From Pseudomonadota bacterium (GTDB taxonomy: Bacteria; Cyanobacteriota; Vampirovibrionia; Obscuribacterales; Obscuribacteraceae): 64,000 nucleotides of DNA. Positions 8,512-14,377 of the stretch are shown here, piece after piece (within the stretch, counting starts at the first letter, position 1; each line of letters starts with the position of its first letter). Below the pieces are notes generated by a model. That model ran no database searches, had not been told where the DNA came from, and saw only the letters and a program-made list of their open reading frames with translations. The position numbers and the translations under genes were made by a program. The stretch is from NCBI GenBank assembly GCA_021325555.1, contig JAJPGY010000029.1, forward strand, positions 1 to 64,000, read 5' to 3'.

Positions 8512-8635
8512 ACGGAGGGAGGTTGGCAATCTAAAAACCGAGGCACAGCGCAGGCGGAAGAAATTGGCCCGCAGCCGCAGCGTCTCAAGCGGGGGCAAGC
8601 GACGCCGTTTGGGACCGCGGACAGGCAGATCGTGA
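8465..8635 (+). CDS. Possible small basic protein overlapping the aroC end
   Basis: A 56-codon frame in a different phase from aroC starts inside its last codons (ATG 8465, preceded by GAAGG at good spacing) and ends at 8635, filling most of the aroC-aroB gap. The product is very basic (KTEAQRRRKKLARSRS, then GGKRRRLGPRTGRS). It may be a real short protein that couples aroC and aroB translation, or an accidental frame in GC-rich DNA. No family is recognised. Confidence 0.25.
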   Translation: MTGTSNIAATRAARNERREVGNLKTEAQRRRKKLARSRSVSSGGKRRRLGPRTGRS

Positions 8636-8668
8636 CTCAGCCGGCGCCGCATAATTCAGGAGGCCAGA

Positions 8669-9820
8669 ATGAGCGCCATAAAACACAAGGCTCGCCACAC
8701 CGGGCCCGTGGTTACAATCTCGTGGAACACCCAGATCGACATTCGTTCGCGGGTGGACGTGGGCGTCGGTGCCAGGCGGCGGCTGCCGGCCATTCTCGGG
8801 CAGATCGGCGCCGGGCGGCGGGTGATGATGATCGCCCAGCCATACATGGCCGCGCACTGGTTCTCCGACCTGATGTCGGCGCTCACCGCCGACGAATACC
8901 AGGTGTCCACGCTCGAGGTGCCCGATGGCGAGGCGTGCAAGTCCACGGAAACGCTTTTGCGCGTCTGGGAGGATCTGCAGGGCCGGGGGTTCGATCGCAA
9001 GGACACGGTTGTCGCGCTGGGCGGCGGCGCCGTGAGCGACCTGTCCGGGTTCGTCGCCTCCACCTATCTGCGCGGGCTCAATTACGTCTGCGTGCCGACG
9101 ACGCTGCTTGCCCAGGTCGACGCGGCGATCGGCGGCAAGACGGCTATCAACCTGCCGAGCGGCAAGAACCTGGCTGGAACCTTCTACTTTCCCAAAGCGG
9201 TGCTTGTCGATCCGGAGATCCTCTCCACCTTGCCGAGGCGCCACTTCGTATCCGGGCTGGCGGAGATGCTCAAGTACGCGCTTATCGAGGAGACCGTGGC
9301 GGAAAACACGGTTTATGATGCCGGGCCGAAGCGCCTGTGGGATCTCATGGAGAAAAGCCTGAACGGCAATTTTGCCTACGACAACCCGGCGCTGCCGGGG
9401 CTTGTCTCCAGTTGCATCAAGATGAAGCTCTCGGTCGTGGCCAAGGATCCGCAGGAATCCGGCTTGCGGCGCTGCCTCAATCTGGGGCACACGCTCGGGC
9501 ACGCAATCGAGTCCGTGTCCGGCTACAGGCTCACCCACGGCGAGGCGGTGGCGGTCGGGCTTGCCTTCGCGCTGCGAGTAAGCGTGCTCAAGAAGCGGAT
9601 GGACAAGGAGAGCATGAAGAAGGCGGAGGCGCTCATGAGGAAGCTGGGGCTGCCCACCGAGATACCCGAAGAGCTGTCCCGCGAGAAGATTGTCGAGGCC
9701 ATGGGTTTCGACAAGAAGCGCCAGGGCAAGTCGGTGAAGTTCGTCCTGCCCCACACGCGACTGGGGCTGGCGGACTTCGATGTGAGCATCCCGCTCGATG
9801 AGCTGGCAAGCCTGATATGA
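8669..9820 (+). CDS. aroB: 3-dehydroquinate synthase
   Basis: Second shikimate step: NAD- and metal-dependent cyclisation of DAHP to 3-dehydroquinate. The family blocks are clear: VVALGGGAVSDLSGFVASTYLRG, PTTLLAQVDAAIGGKTAIN, GLAEMLKYALI and the metal-binding LGHTLGHAIE with HGEAVAVGL. The length of 383 residues is normal, with about 20 extra residues at the N-terminus. ATG 8669 has AGGAGG 6 nt upstream. The stop overlaps the pheA start (ATGA), so the two are translationally coupled. Confidence 0.96.
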   Translation: MSAIKHKARHTGPVVTISWNTQIDIRSRVDVGVGARRRLPAILGQIGAGRRVMMIAQPYMAAHWFSDLMSALTADEYQVSTLEVPDGEACKSTETLLRVWEDLQGRGFDRKDTVVALGGGAVSDLSGFVASTYLRGLNYVCVPTTLLAQVDAAIGGKTAINLPSGKNLAGTFYFPKAVLVDPEILSTLPRRHFVSGLAEMLKYALIEETVAENTVYDAGPKRLWDLMEKSLNGNFAYDNPALPGLVSSCIKMKLSVVAKDPQESGLRRCLNLGHTLGHAIESVSGYRLTHGEAVAVGLAFALRVSVLKKRMDKESMKKAEALMRKLGLPTEIPEELSREKIVEAMGFDKKRQGKSVKFVLPHTRLGLADFDVSIPLDELASLI

Positions 9821-10689
9821 CGCCGGCCGAGGGCAAACCGACGTTTGCGTTCCAGGGAGCGCCGGGGGCGTTCAGCCACAGCGCCGGGCAGATGTTTGCG
9901 AAGACGCTGGGCTCGCCCGGCGAGCCCGGCTTCGTGCCGTGCCAGACCTTCGAGGAGATCTTCCAGACGGTCACCGCCGGCGGTTGCGAATACGGCGTCG
10001 TCCCCCTCGAGAACTCATCGATCGGATCGATCACGGCGAACTACGATCTGCTCTGGAGGTGCGATGTGGAGATCGTGGGCGAGGTATCGATGCCCGTCCA
10101 CCACCAGCTCATCGGGCTTGCCGGTGCCGATCCAGCAGCGCTCAAGGAGATCTATTCCCATCCGGCGGCGCTGGATCAGTGCCGCAAACTGTTCGCCGGG
10201 CTGAGCGGTGTCCGCCCGGTAGCCTACTTCGACACGAGCGGGGCGGCGCGCTTCGTGAAGGAGACGGGTGATCCGTCTCTGGCTGCAATCGCGGGGGAGG
10301 CAGCCGCGGACGAGCACGGGCTGGTGGTGCTGCGGACGAACGTCGAGGACTATCCGGACAACAGCACCAGATTCGGTATCGTCACCAGGCGCTGCGGGGA
10401 TCTCCATAACCCGAGAGAATTCCCGGAGCCGCCCTACAAGATCTCCTGCGCCATCCAGCTGCCGCACAAGCCGGGGTCGCTCGCCCGCGTTCTGGACAAG
10501 CTGGCCGAGCAGGAGGTGAATCTGACCAAGATCGAGTCGCGCCCGATCCCCGAGGCGGCCTGGCATTACCGGTTCTTCATCGATATTCAGCTCGACGGGC
10601 AGACGCAGGACGCTTTCGCCGTCGCCGCCCTGAAAAGCTCGTGCGAATCCTGCAAGTTGCTGGGCCGATACCGTCCATGGGGGCAGTGA
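9817..10689 (+). CDS. pheA: Prephenate dehydratase with ACT domain
   Basis: Converts prephenate to phenylpyruvate, the committed step to phenylalanine. The catalytic domain opens FQGAPGAFSHSA, has ENSSIGSI, and ends with the NSTRFGIV block, in which Thr184-Arg-Phe is the catalytic TRF. The C-terminal ACT domain (from about residue 215) has HKPGSLARVL and ESRPIPE, the Phe-binding region for feedback inhibition. There is no chorismate mutase domain; in this genome that activity is fused to TyrA. The start overlaps the aroB stop by 4 bases. No leader peptide lies in front of it, so control is probably enzymatic or through aroC-aroB. Confidence 0.96.
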   Translation: MTPAEGKPTFAFQGAPGAFSHSAGQMFAKTLGSPGEPGFVPCQTFEEIFQTVTAGGCEYGVVPLENSSIGSITANYDLLWRCDVEIVGEVSMPVHHQLIGLAGADPAALKEIYSHPAALDQCRKLFAGLSGVRPVAYFDTSGAARFVKETGDPSLAAIAGEAAADEHGLVVLRTNVEDYPDNSTRFGIVTRRCGDLHNPREFPEPPYKISCAIQLPHKPGSLARVLDKLAEQEVNLTKIESRPIPEAAWHYRFFIDIQLDGQTQDAFAVAALKSSCESCKLLGRYRPWGQ

Positions 10690-10798
10690 CGCGCTCGATG
10701 AGGGCAAGATCTTTTGACCGGCGGGTGACCCTGGTGACCGGAGCCCGGCGGCGGATTTTTCCGGGGCAGGCAGACGATCCCTGGTAATGCGGAAGGTC

Positions 10799-12064
10799 TT
10801 ACATGTTCTTCGGCACCCGGGAAGCAGATAGGAACTCGTCCCGGATCGCCTGCGCGTCGCCGGAGCGGATTGAATCGGCTGCCAGGTCGATCCGGCCGGC
10901 GAGCGATCGCAGAATGGCCGCCACCGCCTCCCTGTTCTGCATGATGATCTCCGTCCACAGCTCGGGCGGGCTCTCCATCAGCCGGGCGAGCTGGGCGAAG
11001 CTGGGACCGGACAAGCGCAGCCTGCGTTTGAGATGGCAATCCGAGAGCCCTTCGGCAATCTCCGCCCCGAGCAGGACCGCAAGCAGTTGAACCGCGTGGC
11101 TGAGGCCGGCCACTGCGGCATCGTGGGTGGTGGCATCGCAGACATCGATGTTGAACCCGAGCGCGGACAGCCAGCGGGACACCCTCCGCAATGACATCTC
11201 GGAGGATCTTCCCGCCGGCACCAGGCAGAAGGTTCTCCCTTCGATCTCCAGATCCTGCGACCCGGCCAGCCCCGACTTCTCGCTGCCGAAAAAGGGATGG
11301 CCGCCGATGAAGTCCGCCCCGCGGAGGTCCAGCTCACCTGCCAGCTTGCAGATGGCTTGCTTGGTCGAGGTGACGTCGAGGACGAGCTGCCGGCGGCTCA
11401 GGTGGGGCGCGATCTTCTCCAGGAGCTTCAAGTTCTCGTCGGGTGTGGCTGCCAGGATGACCAGCTGCGCCTTGTGAAGGGCGGTCGTCACCTCTGTCTG
11501 CCCGGTGTCGATCACGCCCTGACGCAGGGCCTCGGCGAGAACCTCCGGCTCGTCCACGCCGACAATGGCCGTTCTCGGGAGCCTTCTTCTCACCTGCCGG
11601 GCGAGCGCCCCGCCGATGAGCCCCAGACCCGCCACGCAGATGCGGGGGAAATAGAGCGGCGCCCTTCTGCCCAACTCCGGCGAGCGGGGGTGGTCTCTGC
11701 CGGCCGGCTCGGCCAGCTTGTCAGATAAACGGACGTTTTTCTGACATTGCAGCGCCCGGCTTTCGGCCATTACCGCCTCGTATATCCTCTTTACGGCCTC
11801 GGCGAGCGCAGGGTCGCCGGCAGCGGCGCTCACCCGCTTGAGCACCTCCACCTCGCGTCCGGCATCCTGAACCGGCAGCGCCAGCTTGCCTTTCGCCCCC
11901 GTGAGCTGCTGCGCCAGGCCCAGCCTCTCGGCCAGGAGGCGGGAGATGATATCGTCGAGCCCGTCTATCTTGGAGCGAATCTCGGCAATCTCGGTCAGGA
12001 GGCGCGCTTCGTCGGCGGGCGGCAGCACCTCGCCGGTCGTCTTTCGCCAACCAGAATTGTCCAT
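10799..12064 (-). CDS. tyrA: Bifunctional chorismate mutase (AroQ) - prephenate/arogenate dehydrogenase
   Basis: 421 residues. Residues about 20-106 form an AroQ-type chorismate mutase (EIRSKIDGLDDIISRLLAERLGL, with the helical pattern and basic residues of the family). Then comes an NAD(P)-binding GLGLIGG at 146-152 and the TyrA dehydrogenase domain with GGHPFFGSEKSGL. This is the E. coli T-protein arrangement. It supplies prephenate and draws it towards tyrosine. Start ATG 12064 is set by GGGAGGT 7 nt upstream; the longer frame reads back through aroF. The stop of aroF is 5 nt upstream, so aroF-tyrA is an operon under the attenuators before aroF. No ACT domain is seen at the C-terminus. Confidence 0.93.
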   Translation of the reverse strand: MDNSGWRKTTGEVLPPADEARLLTEIAEIRSKIDGLDDIISRLLAERLGLAQQLTGAKGKLALPVQDAGREVEVLKRVSAAAGDPALAEAVKRIYEAVMAESRALQCQKNVRLSDKLAEPAGRDHPRSPELGRRAPLYFPRICVAGLGLIGGALARQVRRRLPRTAIVGVDEPEVLAEALRQGVIDTGQTEVTTALHKAQLVILAATPDENLKLLEKIAPHLSRRQLVLDVTSTKQAICKLAGELDLRGADFIGGHPFFGSEKSGLAGSQDLEIEGRTFCLVPAGRSSEMSLRRVSRWLSALGFNIDVCDATTHDAAVAGLSHAVQLLAVLLGAEIAEGLSDCHLKRRLRLSGPSFAQLARLMESPPELWTEIIMQNREAVAAILRSLAGRIDLAADSIRSGDAQAIRDEFLSASRVPKNM

Positions 12065-12069
12065 GTTGA

Positions 12070-13002
12070 CTACCTCCCGCACGCGGGCGGACGGCGCGCG
12101 GCTTCGCCGTGAAGAGCGCGCTGCCCGGCGAGGTCGGCCGGGGGCGCCACCACCGAAAGCTGCACCTTCGTCCGCTCGCCGGCGATTTTCCTGCCCACCG
12201 CCTCCGCGATCGGGCGCAGCGAGTGCACCAGCTCGACCATGTCGGGAAGCGACAGCGCCTGCCGGGCGTCCGACACTGACTGCTCGGGGACCGGGTGGCA
12301 CTCGATCATCAGGCCGTCGGCGCCGCAGGCGATCGCCGCCCGCGCCAGGTCGGCGACCAGCTCCCGCTTGCCGGCGGCGTGGCTGGGGTCGACGATGACC
12401 GGCAGGTGGGTGAGCTGCTTGAGGACCACGACGGCGCCCAGGTCGAGCACGTTGCGCGTGAAGGTGTCAAAGCTCCTGATCCCCCGCTCGCAGAGGATGA
12501 CGTTCGGATTGCCCTGCGCCAGGATGTATTCGGCTGCCAGCAGCAGCTCCTCGATCGTCGCCGATAATCCCCGCTTGAGCAGGACCGGCTTGCGCTGCTG
12601 CCCGACCGCCTTGAGCAGCTCGAAGTTCTGCATGTTGCGGCTGCCTACCTGCAGCACGTCGGCATGCCCGGCCACCGCCGCCACCTGGTCCGGTGACATC
12701 ACCTCGGTCACCACCGGCACCTTGTGACGCCGGCTTATCCTTGAGAGGATCTCGAGCCCCTCGACGCCAAGCCCCTGGAAGGCGTATGGCGACGTGCGCG
12801 GCTTAAAGACGCCGCCGCGCAGCGCCTGGACCGGCGCCGCACCCAGGTGCGCAGCCGTCTCCTCCATCTGCTCCATGGACTCCACGGAGCACGGTCCGCC
12901 AATGACCAGCAGCTCGCGTCCCCCGCAGGACACCGACTCGGTAAGTGCCACCACGGTCTTGTGGTGGGGGTTGTTCTTCTTTGCCAGCTTCGCTTCTAAC
13001 AC
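12070..13002 (-). CDS. aroF: DAHP synthase, type I-beta
   Basis: First shikimate step: PEP plus erythrose-4-phosphate gives DAHP. The family signature is strong: IGGPCSVES, RGGVFKPRTSPYAFQG, QVGSRNMQNFELL, LLKRG, and DPSHAAGKRE with the metal and substrate residues. It lacks the N-terminal ACT/FL regulatory domain and the fused chorismate mutase found in some I-beta enzymes, so it may not be strongly feedback-inhibited. Transcript attenuation could be its main control. I chose GTG 13002 because GGGAG lies exactly 8 nt upstream; TTG 13008 would leave only 2 nt. Two leader peptides and two terminators precede it. tyrA follows after 5 nt. Confidence 0.94.
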   Translation of the reverse strand: MLEAKLAKKNNPHHKTVVALTESVSCGGRELLVIGGPCSVESMEQMEETAAHLGAAPVQALRGGVFKPRTSPYAFQGLGVEGLEILSRISRRHKVPVVTEVMSPDQVAAVAGHADVLQVGSRNMQNFELLKAVGQQRKPVLLKRGLSATIEELLLAAEYILAQGNPNVILCERGIRSFDTFTRNVLDLGAVVVLKQLTHLPVIVDPSHAAGKRELVADLARAAIACGADGLMIECHPVPEQSVSDARQALSLPDMVELVHSLRPIAEAVGRKIAGERTKVQLSVVAPPADLAGQRALHGEAARRPPACGR

Positions 13003-13029
13003 TTTCAAATCTCCCTGCGATACAGCCTG

Positions 13030-13061
13030 AAAAAAAGCCCGGGTCCTGAGGTGGCCCGGGC
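13030..13061 (-). terminator. Attenuator terminator 2 before aroF
   Basis: On the minus strand GCCCGGG (13061-13055) and CCCGGGC (13043-13037) make a 7-bp all-GC stem with an 11-nt loop, followed directly by seven T (13036-13030). It ends 27 nt before the aroF start codon. A third copy of GCCCGGG at the end of leader peptide 2 (13094-13088) can pair with the 5' arm instead, because CCCGGG is self-complementary, and so prevent the terminator from forming. Confidence 0.88.
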
Positions 13062-13084
13062 GGTGGATGCGCGTGAACTACAAC

Positions 13085-13141
13085 CTACCCGGGCTTGCCC
13101 CTGGCAAAAAAGAAATAGGAATAGAACCAAGTTTGCATCAT
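13085..13141 (-). CDS. Aromatic leader peptide 2 (attenuator)
   Basis: An 18-codon frame ATG 13141 to TAG 13085 encodes MMQTWFYSYFFFARGKPG. Seven of the eight codons 5-12 are Trp, Phe or Tyr, including TTT, which is unusual in this GC-rich DNA. The last sense codons (aag ccc ggg) contain the strand that can pair with the downstream terminator arm. If charged aromatic tRNAs are plentiful the ribosome reaches the stop and covers this strand, so the terminator at 13030-13061 forms. If it stalls on the aromatic codons, the strand is free, pairs, and lets transcription enter aroF. The ribosome-binding site is weak. It is too short for usual gene finders. Confidence 0.85.
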   Translation of the reverse strand: MMQTWFYSYFFFARGKPG

Positions 13142-13171
13142 TTTACGTTTGCCGGTTGACCGGACCCTTAG

Positions 13172-13205
13172 AAAACAAAAAACCGCAGATTGCTTGATCT
13201 GCGGT
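13172..13205 (-). terminator. Attenuator terminator 1
   Basis: On the minus strand ACCGCAGAT (13205-13197) pairs with ATCTGCGGT (13190-13182), a perfect 9-bp stem with a 6-nt loop, followed by TTTTTTGTTTT. It lies between leader peptides 1 and 2. The first three bases of its 5' arm (ACC, 13205-13203) are also part of a competing 11-bp helix with the end of leader 1. Confidence 0.9.
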
Positions 13206-13233
13206 CCACCTGGAGGCTCAAACGAAACCTAAC

Positions 13234-13284
13234 TCACCCCAGGTGAACCTCCGTAAACCAAAAATAAAAACCGCGGCTCAACAT
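13234..13284 (-). CDS. Aromatic leader peptide 1 (attenuator)
   Basis: A 16-codon frame ATG 13284 to TGA 13234 encodes MLSRGFYFWFTEVHLG. Codons 6-10 are Phe-Tyr-Phe-Trp-Phe, all Phe as TTT. The start is about 36 nt after the predicted transcription start, with GGGGAAG a little far upstream. The stretch GGTTCACCTGG (13249-13239), at codons 12-16, can pair with CCAGGTGGACC (13213-13203), one G-U among 11 pairs. That removes the base of terminator 1. A ribosome on the stop codon would cover this stretch, while one stalled on codons 6-10 would leave most of it free. This is the classical logic of pheL/trpL-type leaders. Confidence 0.85.
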   Translation of the reverse strand: MLSRGFYFWFTEVHLG

Positions 13285-13327
13285 TTGCTAATCTTCCCCA
13301 GACCTGATCCCCCCAGGCCGTTTTTTG

Positions 13328-13356
13328 ATGTTAGCTGACAGTGGGTGGGCCGTCAA
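13328..13356 (-). promoter_or_regulatory. Sigma-70-type promoter of the aroF-tyrA leader
   Basis: On the minus strand TTGACG (13356-13351), a 17-nt spacer and TAACAT (13333-13328). Start of transcription is expected near 13321, giving a 5' leader of about 320 nt before aroF that contains both leader peptides and both terminators. An 11-bp direct repeat, agacctgatcc, occurs at 13404-13414 (upstream of the -35) and at 13300-13310 (downstream of the start), and could be an operator pair. Confidence 0.75.
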
Positions 13357-13573
13357 GGGTCTAATCGCCCGACTGTAACCAGGTGACAATTGCAAATGAG
13401 TTGAGACCTGATCCTAAGGGTTTCCCCAGCTTTACTCGGAATATCTGATCTCGCCACGGGAGCCAAAGTGTTATCTAATAGATATTCGGAAGATGCAAGT
13501 TGCTGACTGCAGCCGACACTTAAGTTGTGGCGAACGCAGGAGGGAGCGGGTATTTTCCGGGAGGACGCAGCAG

Positions 13574-13795
13574 ATGAATCAACTCCAGCAGAAAGACGAC
13601 CTTCGCGATGTCCTGGCCGAGGCGATCAACCCGGAGACGCCGCCCTATCGCCTCAAGACGCTCGCGGCGCACCAGGCCTGGCTCGTGCGCTCGCTCGTGG
13701 CCAAAAATCCCAGCACGCCCGCGCGCTCAATCGAGCACTTGATTTCCGACGAGAACCCGCTGGTCAGGGACGCTGCCTATTTCGGGCGCCGCTAA
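13574..13795 (+). CDS. Small LRV (leucine-rich repeat variant)-like protein
   Basis: 73 residues from ATG 13574, chosen because GGGAGG lies 9 nt upstream. The longer frame from 13493 has no such site. The product reads as two short helical repeats: NPETPPYRLKTLAAHQAWLV, then NPSTPARSIEHLISDENPLV, each starting with Asn-Pro and ending in a Val-Arg. This matches the LRV/HEAT-like pattern in which N-P-x-T-P opens each unit. Such modules usually bind proteins; two repeats is very short. It is followed by a strong terminator. Confidence 0.7.
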   Translation: MNQLQQKDDLRDVLAEAINPETPPYRLKTLAAHQAWLVRSLVAKNPSTPARSIEHLISDENPLVRDAAYFGRR

Positions 13796-13820
13796 AAAAC
13801 AGATACGGCTGAAAGCCTTA

Positions 13821-13869
13821 CTTCGGCAGACGGATTGGATCGATATCCCGCGAGTCTGCCGAAGTTTTT
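13821..13869 (+). terminator. Intrinsic terminator after the LRV gene
   Basis: CTTCGGCAGAC (13821-13831) and GTCTGCCGAAG (13854-13864) form a perfect 11-bp stem followed by TTTTT. The loop is unusually long, 22 nt, and contains the near-palindrome tcgatatcccgcga. It ends the small gene and insulates archease-rtcB. Confidence 0.8.
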
Positions 13870-13926
13870 CTATACTAGAATGGCCTGAGAGCGGCTCCGC
13901 TGGGGCGGATGGCTGGAGGTCAGTCC

Positions 13927-14367
13927 ATGAAGACCTCGATGTCCGGTTTCACCATTCTCGATCACCCGGCGGATCTGGGATTCAAAGCCTGGGCGCCCAA
14001 TCTGCCCGATCTGTTCGCCGAGTGCGCGCGGGCCCTGACCTCGGTCGTAGTCGATCTGGACGCCGTTGAGCCGCTGGAGATAAGCGCCGTCGAGGTGCTC
14101 GGTGACGACATCGAGAATCTCCTCTACAACTGGTTGTCGGAGATCCTCTATATGTTCGACGGGGAGAAGAAGCTCTTTCACGACTTCGCCATCCTCAGGC
14201 ACACGAGCGGGGACGGCAGCGAGTTCCTGCAAGCCGAGCTCAAGGGCGAGCCCTACCAGCGGGAGAAGCACGCGATCAAAACCTACGTCAAAGCCGTCAC
14301 CTACCACCAGCTCCAGATAAGGCACGGCGCCGACGGCTACACGGCGCAGGTTTACCTGGACATCTGA
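13927..14367 (+). CDS. Archease (RtcB cofactor)
   Basis: Archease activates RtcB RNA ligase by promoting histidine guanylylation and multiple turnover. The sequence fits the family: ILDHPADLGFKAWAPNLPDLFAECARAL at the start, ENLLYNWLSEILY in the middle, IKTYVKAVTYHQL and a C-terminal Asp (YLDI). The conserved acidic residues (DHPAD, final Asp) are present. ATG 13927 has GGAGGT 6 nt upstream. rtcB follows after 10 nt, a strong functional link. Confidence 0.93.
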   Translation: MKTSMSGFTILDHPADLGFKAWAPNLPDLFAECARALTSVVVDLDAVEPLEISAVEVLGDDIENLLYNWLSEILYMFDGEKKLFHDFAILRHTSGDGSEFLQAELKGEPYQREKHAIKTYVKAVTYHQLQIRHGADGYTAQVYLDI

Positions 14368-14377
14368 GGAACGCGCC

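Noticed and set aside
13195..13216. T-box-like sequence (AGGTGGACCGC) at attenuator terminator 1
   Set aside because: It resembles the T-box core AGGGTGGNACCGCG but lacks a G and the variable base. TGGA would not match the A73/G73 ends of aromatic tRNAs, and no specifier stem or upstream T-box arms are seen. The leader peptide explains the site better.
13290..13330. Plus-strand terminator (ccaggccgtttttt)
   Set aside because: The possible stem is only about 4 bp (cctg/cagg) and no plus-strand gene ends there. The T-run is better seen as the A-rich start of the minus-strand leader.
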